From contig JAGHSL010000086.1 of NCBI GenBank assembly GCA_018065885.1, forward strand, positions 1 through 9,221: DNA of 9,221 nt. The letters run 5' to 3'. Positions 1 to 5,360 of the stretch are shown piece after piece (the stretch's first letter is position 1; each line of letters starts with the position of its first letter). A program made the translations under genes and the position numbers. The notes beneath the pieces are model-generated. The model was not told the origin of the DNA, ran no database searches, and saw nothing but the letters and a program-made list of their open reading frames with translations. The DNA is from Candidatus Limimorpha equi. GTDB lineage: Bacteria > Bacteroidota > Bacteroidia > Bacteroidales > F082.

Positions 1-290
1 TCTTGGAAGATTATTATCCATCCAATGTCGAGCCTTGGGAACCCAACATTTCCACTTTGGCCGATTTCTCGAAGAAATGGGAAGATATGGTTGAAAAGGA
101 CTTGCCGATTCCAACGCCGAATGACCGCTCATATATGGGTCATGTGGGCGTTTTTGAAGGCGCAGGTTACACTTCAAAAGGCTGCTATCGTGGTTATTAC
201 GATTGCCGAATGCAGACCAATACCGCCCCCGGCTTCTGCCCAATCTGTCAGAAAGCCATCAACGAAATGATTGATTTTTATGTGAAGTAG
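1..290 (+). CDS. M64-family (IgA peptidase-like) metallopeptidase, C-terminal end only
   Basis: This is the 3' end of a gene that begins outside the window; the frame is open from the first bases to the TAG at 288-290, giving about 95 residues. The visible part resembles the C-terminus of Bacteroidota peptidases of the M64 family: a VEPWEPNI stretch, then VGVFEGAGY, then two cysteine-containing segments (KGCYRGYYDCRM and GFCPICQKAI) before an IDFY ending. M64 proteins are secreted zinc proteases, but the zinc-binding HExxH site lies upstream and is not visible, so activity cannot be judged. The conserved cysteines near the end fit an exported protein with disulfides. It converges with gldA across a repeat-filled spacer. 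The family call rests on the C-terminal pattern alone. Confidence 0.7.
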   Translation, partial: LEDYYPSNVEPWEPNISTLADFSKKWEDMVEKDLPIPTPNDRSYMGHVGVFEGAGYTSKGCYRGYYDCRMQTNTAPGFCPICQKAINEMIDFYVK

Positions 291-294
291 AATG

Positions 295-459
295 CGATTA
301 TTTTCTCCCGCAGAGACCGCAGAGGACGCAGACTTTCGCAGAGAAAAAATGTCGGCGGAGCCAGCGAGAAAGACGATTGTTTTCTCCCGCAGAGACCGCA
401 GAGAACGCAGACTTTCGCAGAGAAAAATGTCTGCGTGAATCAGCGAGATCAGCGGGAGA
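295..459. repeat. Tandem imperfect repeat with large hairpin (CGCAGA-rich element)
   Basis: Two direct copies of a CGATT-TTTTCTCCCGCAGAGAC... segment begin at 295 and 374 (79 bases apart) and are nearly identical for about 58 bases. Each contains CGCAGA units spaced by about 9 bases. The second copy is followed by its own inverted partner: 383-412 (TCTCCCGC...CGCAGAC) pairs imperfectly with 429-459 (GTCTGCG...GCGGGAGA), leaving a loop of about 16 bases. Elements of this CGCAGA/CTCCCGCAG type are dispersed in Bacteroidota genomes. It sits between two convergent genes, where a strong hairpin could act as a bidirectional terminator. That role is inference. Confidence 0.7.
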
Positions 460-490
460 CTATCGGGAGACTTCTTTAAGTTATCGGAGC

Positions 491-1399
491 CTATTTCGTC
501 AGTTTCTGGAAAGCTTCCTCAATGCTGATGTCTTCTTTCTGCAAAGTCTTGATGATGAGGTTGTTTTCAACCGACCATTTCATCAGGTTGGCGCGGATGT
601 CGGCATCGTCTTGAGGCTCAATGATCCAATGGTTGCCTTTGGCGTGCTGCACCTTGCTCACCATCGGGATGTGACGCAATTGCTGTTCGGTGACTTCGGT
701 CTCGAACTCAACGATGATGACGTTGTTTGATGTGTTAGCCTGTTTCAGGTTCTCAATCTTGTCATCGGCGACTACCACACCTTTATTAATAATAATGGCA
801 CGTGAGCAGATGGCTTCCACTTCTTGCATGATGTGGGTGGAAAGCAACACCGTCTTTTCCTTGCCCAAATCGGTGATGAGGTTTCGGATGTCGACCAGCT
901 GGTTCGGATCGAGGCCCGAAGTGGGTTCGTCGAGGATGAGCACTTGCGGGTTGTGCATCATGGCTTGTGCCAGACCCACGCGCTGACGGTAGCCCTTCGA
1001 GAGCGCGCCGATTTTCTTGTGGGCTTCCAAGCCGAGGCCGGTCTGTTCAATCATTTCCTCGATGCGTTTCTCGGCCTCCTTGCCCGTCAGGTGATGCACG
1101 CCAGCCACAAACTGAAGGTATTCGCGCACGTACATGTCTAAATAAAGCGGGTTGTGTTCCGGCAGATAGCCCACAATGCGTTTCACTTCCATGGGATTGT
1201 CCATCACGTCGAAACCGTTGACGCTCACGGTTCCCGAGGTAGGCGGAATGAAGCAGGTTATGATTTTCATCAAAGTGGATTTGCCGGCTCCGTTCGGGCC
1301 GAGAAGTGCCACGATGCCTTTGTCGACATTCAGCGTGACATCGTTGAGGGCGAGCTGTTCGCCATATTGTTTGGTGATATGATTGATTTCGATAGCCAT
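491..1399 (-). CDS. gldA: GldA-type ABC transporter ATP-binding protein
   Basis: A cytoplasmic ATPase subunit of an ABC transporter, about 302 residues from the chosen start. All nucleotide-binding motifs are present: Walker A GPNGAGKST (34-42), signature LSKGYRQR (133-140), Walker B VLILDEP (153-159), D-loop SGLD (161-164) and switch histidine H189. The segment GYLPEHNPLYLDMYVREYL (78-96) is typical of the GldA group, named for gliding motility in Flavobacterium but widespread in non-gliding Bacteroidales. After about residue 215 there is a C-terminal accessory domain ending EDISIEEAFQKLTK. No permease (GldF/GldG-like) gene is adjacent in the window. The frame stays open upstream to 1474, but the ATG at 1399 (MAIEINHITK) fits the domain start; an ATG at 1408 is possible. 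A TATCTTTG promoter box lies just upstream at 1427-1420. The longer upstream extension would translate an interspersed repeat and is rejected. The exact transport substrate is unknown. Confidence 0.85.
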   Translation of the reverse strand: MAIEINHITKQYGEQLALNDVTLNVDKGIVALLGPNGAGKSTLMKIITCFIPPTSGTVSVNGFDVMDNPMEVKRIVGYLPEHNPLYLDMYVREYLQFVAGVHHLTGKEAEKRIEEMIEQTGLGLEAHKKIGALSKGYRQRVGLAQAMMHNPQVLILDEPTSGLDPNQLVDIRNLITDLGKEKTVLLSTHIMQEVEAICSRAIIINKGVVVADDKIENLKQANTSNNVIIVEFETEVTEQQLRHIPMVSKVQHAKGNHWIIEPQDDADIRANLMKWSVENNLIIKTLQKEDISIEEAFQKLTK

Positions 1400-1404
1400 T
1401 GAGT

Positions 1405-1495
1405 GCATGAATTTGGGTGCAAAGATAGTGAAAAGTTTGATGTAGAGACGCCGATTTATCGCGTCTCTCAACATAATGCCAACAAGTAGTCAAGG
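1405..1495. repeat. Interspersed palindromic repeat, copy A
   Basis: Bases 1420-1462 are identical to 2557-2599 (43 of 43), and 1472-1495 are identical to 2644-2667 (24 of 24). Weaker similarity extends to 1405. Within it GAGACGC (1445-1451) and GCGTCTC (1461-1467) form a palindrome extended by GAT/ATC, with one bulged base. GTAGAGACGC...GCGTCTC palindromes are familiar dispersed elements in Bacteroidota. The copy contains the stop codon of the Abi gene (1490-1492) and the promoter box of gldA. Confidence 0.8.
1420..1427 (-). promoter_or_regulatory. Candidate gldA -7 promoter box (TATCTTTG)
   Basis: TATCTTTG on the minus strand matches the Bacteroidota -7 consensus TAnnTTTG and ends 20 bases before the ATG at 1399, giving a very short leader. 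No clear TTTG -33 element is seen about 19-20 bases upstream. The box lies inside a repeat copy, so the repeat may supply the promoter. Confidence 0.5.
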
Positions 1496-2395
1496 TTGCC
1501 ACAATGGTTCCTTTTGCCAATCTTGTGGAAACCCCATGGCGTTGAGATCAATTGAAGGATAATCGGATAGCAGACGAAGCAGTTTGTCGCGCATGTCGTT
1601 TCGGGGAGAAATTACATTGATGAAATGCTTGATGATGCAGAGGTCGAAATAAATGCGCAATGGGTCTGTCGGGAGTGTCAGCCATGCGCCACTTATATGG
1701 TTGGGCATCATGGGACGGATGGTGTTCTGCTTGTTCCAAACACGAGCATGGTGGCAACAGGAATTGCGTGTCAAAGCAACGATAGTGAGCCATGATTCGA
1801 ATGGAGCCGTTTGAAGACCGAATTTCTGTGCAATGTTTTTCTTGACGCGTTGTGCTTTAATGTTGCTATAGATATTTGTCATTACACCGAAGGGCAGTAC
1901 TTCTGCCAAAATCCATGCTGGTGGATAGGCATCGGAATATGTTCGCTTGAAATGGTTGATGAAATCTTCTCGCGAGCGGTTATACTCTGTATCAATCAAC
2001 GACATGGTGTGCGCAAACTTTGTCTGGTCAGTAAAATTAGCGCCGTCTGTCATCCAAAACGGATTGCCTGTGAGTTCGCAACCAGTGCTGACAATGGCAC
2101 TTCGCACGGCAATCTCAATCTTCTCGATTTCATTGAAGATAAGCAATCGAAACTTCTTGTCGAATCGGTAGAGTGTCATGACCTGTTCGAAAGAGACTCC
2201 TTTCTTGTAAAGATGCTGGTTTTTGGGCATCTGAAGCAAGGGGTACATGTAAGCTGATAAACGATAGTACCCGATATGGTTGATGAGTCTCTCAGCTTTT
2301 ATTGGGTCGGAGATGACAAGCCCTCTTGACTGGAGCAGAGCGACAAGTTCGCGTGGATTGGTGTATTGTTTATGAAACGGAATTGGATTTGCCAT
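1490..2395 (-). CDS. Abi_2 family abortive-infection protein (AbiF/AbiD-like, HEPN)
   Basis: A 301-residue protein from the ATG at 2395 (MANPIPFHKQYTN). It has the layout of the Abi_2 (AbiD/AbiF) family: an N-terminal LVALLQSRGL...AERLINHIGYYRLSAY region (17-49), a helical YRFDKKFRLLIFNEIEKIEIAVRS stretch in two parts (76-99), PPAW (158-161), and the HEPN-type RNase motif RNSCCHHARVWN (210-221), where R210 and H215/H216 fit R-x(4-6)-H. HEPN proteins of this group are thought to be RNA-cutting toxins that arrest infected cells. AbiF-like proteins have been proposed as ancestors of Cas13. The frame is open further upstream from a GTG at 2419, but that would translate the structured leader and T-run, so the ATG after the T-run is preferred. 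The stop codon lies in repeat copy A and the promoter region adjoins copy B, so the gene is bracketed by repeats. The family assignment is firm; toxicity or phage defence has not been shown. Confidence 0.85.
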   Translation of the reverse strand: MANPIPFHKQYTNPRELVALLQSRGLVISDPIKAERLINHIGYYRLSAYMYPLLQMPKNQHLYKKGVSFEQVMTLYRFDKKFRLLIFNEIEKIEIAVRSAIVSTGCELTGNPFWMTDGANFTDQTKFAHTMSLIDTEYNRSREDFINHFKRTYSDAYPPAWILAEVLPFGVMTNIYSNIKAQRVKKNIAQKFGLQTAPFESWLTIVALTRNSCCHHARVWNKQNTIRPMMPNHISGAWLTLPTDPLRIYFDLCIIKHFINVISPRNDMRDKLLRLLSDYPSIDLNAMGFPQDWQKEPLWQP

Positions 2396-2401
2396 GTGGA
2401 T

Positions 2402-2455
2402 AAAAAAAACGACCCGCACATTTGAGCATCGTTGAGAGGCTTGGCGGGTTCTGGT
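2402..2455 (-). ncRNA. Candidate abiF-type structured RNA in front of the Abi gene
   Basis: Between the TAATTTTG box and the Abi start codon lies a stretch able to form a stem ACCCGC (2449-2444) with GCGGGT (2417-2412), enclosing a 26-base loop region. It is followed by eight T residues (2409-2402 on the minus strand), ending only six bases before the ATG. The transcript would be about 50 bases with a rho-independent-like end. A conserved RNA called the abiF motif has been reported upstream of such genes, and this element occupies the same place. I cannot confirm a covariance-model match by eye. Confidence 0.55.
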
Positions 2456-2459
2456 GCTG

Positions 2460-2467
2460 CAAAATTA
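2460..2467 (-). promoter_or_regulatory. Candidate promoter of Abi leader/gene (-7 box TAATTTTG)
   Basis: TAATTTTG on the minus strand is a full match to TAnnTTTG. A start site some 5-7 bases downstream would begin the transcript just before the ACCCGC stem. No convincing -33 TTTG at the standard spacing. Confidence 0.5.
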
Positions 2468-2541
2468 CAAACAAAAATCGAATCAGCGGTTATTTTCTTG
2501 AAAAAATTCTTGTTGATAATCAACTTTATTTGAAAGGTATG

Positions 2542-2667
2542 GCGTGAATTTGAACACAAAGATAGTGAAAAGTTTGATGTAGAGACGCCGATTTATCGCA
2601 TCTCATGGATTGGTGCGGAAATGCCGGTTTATCGCGCCTTCAGCATAATGCCAACAAGTAGTCAAGG
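2542..2667. repeat. Interspersed palindromic repeat, copy B
   Basis: Same orientation as copy A at 1405-1495. It has 43 identical bases at 2557-2599 and 24 at 2644-2667, with a 35-base insertion between them relative to copy A. The insertion looks like a diverged duplication of the palindrome half (ATTTATCGCATCTC at 2591 versus GTTTATCGCGCCTTC at 2627). It carries a minus-strand TATCTTTG box (2564-2557) pointing toward the Abi gene. With copy A it forms direct repeats flanking the Abi gene. Confidence 0.8.
2557..2564 (-). promoter_or_regulatory. Repeat-borne TATCTTTG promoter box upstream of Abi
   Basis: The same box that precedes gldA occurs here in repeat copy B, pointing toward the Abi gene about 160 bases away. 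It is a possible second upstream promoter. Support is the -7 match only. Confidence 0.3.
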
Positions 2668-2699
2668 CCGCACTTATTTCGCCGTTTTCGCACACTTTC

Positions 2700-2864
2700 T
2701 TCGGTAAATCACCGAAGCAACACCGAACGAACCCCGAACAAACCCCGAAGGAACTCCCTGCTTGGCACGGCGGAAAGAGCGGCTTGCCCGGGCTTTTTTC
2801 CTGCTTCAGCCGCTTGTTTTTTGTATTCATTCCTTCGGTAGCCATTCGGTAGCCGTTCGGTAGA
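2700..2864. repeat. Nested palindromic array with 11-bp-spaced CCGAA/TTCGG units
   Basis: CCGAA occurs at 2712, 2723, 2734 and 2745, exactly 11 bases apart. The complementary TTCGG occurs at 2834, 2845 and 2856, again 11 apart, and once more at 2700. The two arms face each other as an inverted repeat (outermost match CCGAAGGA/TCCTTCGG). Inside are AGCGGCT (2778-2784) with AGCCGCT (2808-2814), and GCCCGGGC (2786-2793) followed by TTTTTT. Another T-run follows the second arm (2817-2822). The repetition is certain; the function is unknown. Confidence 0.75.
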
Positions 2865-2928
2865 CCATGCCTTCAAATCACACGGCAAAAGTGCTGCTGC
2901 CCGACATGGTCTTTTGTGCGATTTGAGG
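2863..2928. repeat. Two interlocking inverted repeats (pseudoknot topology)
   Basis: GACCATG (2863-2869) pairs perfectly with CATGGTC (2905-2911). TCAAATCACAC (2873-2883) pairs 10 of 11 with GTGCGATTTGA (2916-2926). The partners are in the order left1, left2, right1, right2, so they cross. If transcribed, both together would make an H-type pseudoknot; either alone is a hairpin. Confidence 0.45.
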
Positions 2929-3136
2929 ATATTTTGTGAAAATTCGCGATTAACGAAAGGCGCTTCATAAAGGCAAAGGATAGCGGAAATGAAAAAAAAG
3001 AAAAGATGATGCCGCGTGCTGCAAGGTTCCAAAATAATTCCTATCTTCGCCTTGTCTTTAAACCCTATCGGGCGTATGCGCTTTGCGGATCTTTTTGCAT
3101 ATAATTATCTGAATATTAGAATTTAGCATAGTAATA

Positions 3137-4138
3137 ATGAAAAAATACACACTAAACGACAATCAAAACCAAATGACAAATCTTGATATAAGAACTTGTC
3201 TAGCAGGACAAATTACCTATGGCCATTTCAAGCAAGCAGCGAGAGAATTGCAAATTTGGTGGCGAGAGAATGTGTTGGAGGTTGGTTATGATAGATGGGA
3301 AAATATACTGACCACAAAGGATGCAAAAAAAGGATTGGCTTTTTATGAAGGTTATAGGGATGAAATCTTGGATTATCTCAAGAGACCTGTTGAGATAACC
3401 TCTTCAACTCCAAGTGGGCAAATGCTTACAAACTTATTGAGAAGCGAGCATATTCCTTTCAATATTTTCTTTCCTATGCAGCATGACCTTGAAGGTTGTA
3501 AACGATTGTTTAATGATTTGATTGGAAAGGAAGAAATTCAGAAAATAAATGAAATAAAGATAGAATACCATCCGGAACCGATTTCTGAGTATTTGGATGA
3601 CCATACGGCATTTGATGTCTTTATTTTGTACACTAACTCTGATGGCGACCCTTCGGGTATTGGCATTGAAGTGAAATATACAGAATCCGCTTATCCTTTA
3701 AAAATTGGTTCTTCTGAATATAGACATGTCCATGATAAAGATAGCAAATATTTCCGTGTTTCTTCTGAAATTGGATGGTTTAAAGATATTGAAAAGATTC
3801 AAGATGCTTTGATTTCAAATAAGTTTCGTCAGATTTGGCGGAATCATATCTTGGGAGCCTCAATGATAATGAAAGGTTGCATTAAGCATTTTTATAGCAT
3901 TACATTGTTTCCAAGTCTTAATGTTCATTTCTCAATTGATGCTTTGCCAAAATACAAAGGAACGGATGGCAACAATGGTCTTCTTTCAGATGAAGGATTT
4001 GAAACTTGTATTCCGCTCACCTATGAACATCTATTCGATCTGATGGAAAAAGATTTGTCTTTGGATAAAAAAGAAGATTGGATAAAGTATTTGCGCTCCA
4101 GGTACTTGCTTACAGTCCTTCAGTGCTTTGATTGTTGA
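3137..4138 (+). CDS. Putative PD-(D/E)XK restriction endonuclease-like protein (PGN_0703-like)
   Basis: A 333-residue soluble protein with no signal peptide or membrane segment. The core is the pattern AFDVFILYTN...GIGIEVKYTES, which gives D160, E178 and K180, as expected for a PD-(D/E)XK nuclease active site followed by the YTE signature seen in the Bacteroidota PGN_0703-type putative restriction endonucleases. RQIWRNHIL (231-239) and an aromatic-rich ITLFPSLNVHF (255-265) follow, also in keeping with that group. No methyltransferase or specificity gene is adjacent, so it would act alone, for example on modified DNA, or is an orphan. The gene is clearly more AT-rich than the translation genes after it, and it lies beside an Abi gene, which suggests an acquired defence gene. 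The start at 3137 has no strong ribosome binding site; M13 is an alternative. The nuclease fold is fairly likely and the restriction role is inferred. Confidence 0.65.
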   Translation: MKKYTLNDNQNQMTNLDIRTCLAGQITYGHFKQAARELQIWWRENVLEVGYDRWENILTTKDAKKGLAFYEGYRDEILDYLKRPVEITSSTPSGQMLTNLLRSEHIPFNIFFPMQHDLEGCKRLFNDLIGKEEIQKINEIKIEYHPEPISEYLDDHTAFDVFILYTNSDGDPSGIGIEVKYTESAYPLKIGSSEYRHVHDKDSKYFRVSSEIGWFKDIEKIQDALISNKFRQIWRNHILGASMIMKGCIKHFYSITLFPSLNVHFSIDALPKYKGTDGNNGLLSDEGFETCIPLTYEHLFDLMEKDLSLDKKEDWIKYLRSRYLLTVLQCFDC

Positions 4139-4222
4139 GAAGCTGCCACAAAGGAATGATGCACATTTTCCTCTAAAAAACAGAATATTTCCATAAATTG
4201 CTGTCAGTAAGGGAAAAAGTTG

Positions 4223-4230
4223 TATTTTTG
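4223..4230 (+). promoter_or_regulatory. Candidate upstream promoter of the rplM operon (TATTTTTG)
   Basis: TATTTTTG matches TAnnTTTG, with a TTG at 4198-4200 in the -33 neighbourhood (22-base gap, slightly long). It would give a leader of about 165 bases before rplM. Confidence 0.4.
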
Positions 4231-4275
4231 CGGCCTCGTTAAAACAGTCCATTATCTTCTTCATGTACTGCTAAC

Positions 4276-4307
4276 GCATTGATTTATGGGCGAAAATGAA
4301 TTAATGC
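4276..4307 (+). promoter_or_regulatory. AT-rich hairpin in the long rplM leader
   Basis: GCATTGATT (4276-4284) can pair with AATTAATGC (4299-4307), nine pairs including one G-U. It lies between the two candidate promoters, so only the longer transcript would carry it. There is no T-run after it, so it is not a terminator. A role in ribosomal-protein autoregulation is possible but unproven. Confidence 0.25.
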
Positions 4308-4316
4308 ACAAAAAAG

Positions 4317-4347
4317 TTTGCAGTTATCGAAGAAAGGTGTAATTTTG
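4317..4347 (+). promoter_or_regulatory. Main rplM operon promoter (-33 TTTG, -7 TAATTTTG)
   Basis: TTTG (4317-4320) and TAATTTTG (4340-4347) are separated by 19 bases. This is a complete match to the Bacteroidota primary-sigma promoter, and the best promoter in the window. The transcript would start about 50 bases before the rplM ATG. Confidence 0.75.
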
Positions 4348-4402
4348 CACGCTCAAAATAGAGTAGTGTTTTATTGAATTGGATAAACATATAAACAAGA
4401 AA

Positions 4403-4861
4403 ATGAATTACTTAAGTTACAAAACAGTAAGCGTCAACAAGGAAAATGCCAACAAGAAGTGGTATGTTATCGACGCTGAAGGTCAAATCCTCGGCCGTCT
4501 GGCTACTGAGGTTGCCATGATTCTGCGTGGCAAAAAGAAGGCATGCTATACTCCCCACAGCGATTGTGGTGATAATGTCATCATTATCAATGCAGAGAAG
4601 ATCATCCTGACTGGCAACAAGATGGATGAAAAGTACTATGTCCGCTACACTGGCTACCCGGGTGGCCAGCGCGTCCGTACCGTCAAGGAACAGTTGAAGA
4701 GAAAGCCTATCGCTGTCATCGAACATGCCGTTAAGGGTATGCTTCCAAAGACAAAGCTCGGCAACGCCATCTTCAAGAACCTTTACGTTTACGAAGGACC
4801 AGAACACAAGCAGCAGGCTCAACAACCTATCGAACTCAAAATTAACACAATTAAGAAATAA
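4403..4861 (+). CDS. rplM: 50S ribosomal protein L13
   Basis: A component of the large ribosomal subunit that binds 23S rRNA early in assembly. The 152 residues are of normal length for Bacteroidota L13. Recognisable pieces are NKKWYVIDAEGQILGRLA (17-34), the DCGDNVIIINA motif (54-64), TGYPGG (83-88), VKGMLPK (110-116) and the C-terminal LYVYEGPEHKQQAQQP (127-142). The start is the ATG at 4403 (MNYLSYKTVS). An in-frame TTG at 4379 would add eight residues not found in the family and is not used. It is the first gene of the rplM-rpsI pair, two bases before rpsI, under a complete Bacteroidota promoter. Codon use is strongly biased, as in highly expressed genes. Confidence 0.97.
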   Translation: MNYLSYKTVSVNKENANKKWYVIDAEGQILGRLATEVAMILRGKKKACYTPHSDCGDNVIIINAEKIILTGNKMDEKYYVRYTGYPGGQRVRTVKEQLKRKPIAVIEHAVKGMLPKTKLGNAIFKNLYVYEGPEHKQQAQQPIELKINTIKK

Positions 4862-4863
4862 TC

Positions 4864-5250
4864 ATGGAAGTTATCAACGCTTTAGGTAGAAGAAAGACCG
4901 CCGTTGCCCGCATCTATATGAAGGCTGGCAATGGTAACATTACGGTGAACAAGCGCGACTACAAGGAGTACTTTCCAACAAGCATCCTCCACTTTGTGGT
5001 TGAACAGCCTCTGATGCTGACCGACAACCTCGGTAAATATGACATCAAGGTCAACCTCGATGGTGGTGGCATCAACGGTCAAGCTGAAGCCCTTCGTCTG
5101 GCTATCAGCCGCGCCCTTTGCGAAATCGACGCCGAGTATCGTCCTACCCTGAAGAAGAATGGCCTCATGCGCCGCGACCCACGTATGGTCGAACGTAAGA
5201 AGCCAGGTCAGCCAGGTGCCCGTAAGAAGTTCCAATTCAGCAAACGTTAA
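4864..5250 (+). CDS. rpsI: 30S ribosomal protein S9
   Basis: A small-subunit head protein whose C-terminal tail reaches the P-site tRNA. It has 128 residues, the usual length. GRRKTAVARI (8-17) marks the N-terminus, GGGINGQAEALRLAISRAL (67-85) is the central signature, and the basic tail RRDPRMVERKKPGQPGARK (103-121) ends in FSKR, the invariant Lys-Arg that contacts tRNA. It begins two bases after the rplM stop, so the two are cotranscribed and probably translationally coupled. The next gene, rpsB, follows after 110 bases. Confidence 0.97.
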   Translation: MEVINALGRRKTAVARIYMKAGNGNITVNKRDYKEYFPTSILHFVVEQPLMLTDNLGKYDIKVNLDGGGINGQAEALRLAISRALCEIDAEYRPTLKKNGLMRRDPRMVERKKPGQPGARKKFQFSKR

Positions 5251-5259
5251 GCTCTCAAA

Positions 5260-5356
5260 AGCCAAGCGATTTTGTTTAGTATCCAAATTGCTGAGATTTT
5301 TCTTGCAGAGAACTACTTGGCAATTGTATTTAGTGAATGTAAACATTTAAAAGAAA
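5260..5356 (+). promoter_or_regulatory. rpsI-rpsB spacer: possible rpsB leader or weak promoter
   Basis: AATTGC (5286-5291) can pair with GCAATT (5320-5325). A near-repeat (GCGATTTTGTTTAGT at about 5267, GCAATTGTATTTAGT at 5320) is also present, and TATTTAGT with a TTG about 21 bases upstream is a poor promoter match. rpsB leaders are autoregulated by S2 in other bacteria. The signal here is weak and no terminator is seen, so readthrough from rpsI is likely. Confidence 0.2.
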
Positions 5357-5360
5357 ACTC

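Larger units (their letters stand above)
2668..3136. other. Non-coding intergenic region rich in inverted repeats
   Basis: No convincing gene is seen. The open frames on the minus strand (for example 2709-3032) translate repeat sequence and lack any recognisable domain. The left half holds the CCGAA/TTCGG array (2700-2864) and two interlocking inverted repeats (2863-2928). The right half (2930-3136) is plain AT-rich sequence leading into the nuclease gene. Possible weak promoter boxes there (TATCTTCG near 3044, TATCTGAA near 3106) are not good enough to call. Confidence 0.6.

Noticed and set aside
295..432. Short CRISPR from the 79-base direct repeat
   Set aside because: There are only two copies, each about 58 bases with an internal 9-base pattern, more like a dispersed hairpin element.
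377..730. Plus-strand open frame over the hairpin repeat and the 3' end of gldA
   Set aside because: It is the antisense of gldA plus repeat sequence, with no recognisable domain.
1400..1474. Longer gldA start (ATG at 1474)
   Set aside because: The added 25 residues come from the interspersed repeat and lie upstream of the probable promoter box.
1047..1520. Minus-strand open frame of 157 codons overlapping gldA
   Set aside because: It is a shadow of gldA in another frame, and its start lies in the repeat and Abi sequence.
2396..2419. Longer Abi start (GTG at 2419)
   Set aside because: It would translate the T-run and one arm of the leader hairpin, and the family start matches the ATG at 2395.
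2712..2860. CRISPR-like array
   Set aside because: The repeated units are only 5-6 bases at 11-base spacing and face each other as inverted arms. There are no spacers of CRISPR size and no cas genes.
2709..3032. Minus-strand open frame of 107 codons (and the 80-codon frame at 2603-2845)
   Set aside because: They translate the CCGAA/TTCGG array and repeat copy B, show no domain, have low-complexity residue use, and their reading frames exist because of the 11-base repeats.
4379..4402. TTG start for rplM
   Set aside because: It adds eight residues not typical of L13; the ATG at 4403 gives the normal N-terminus.
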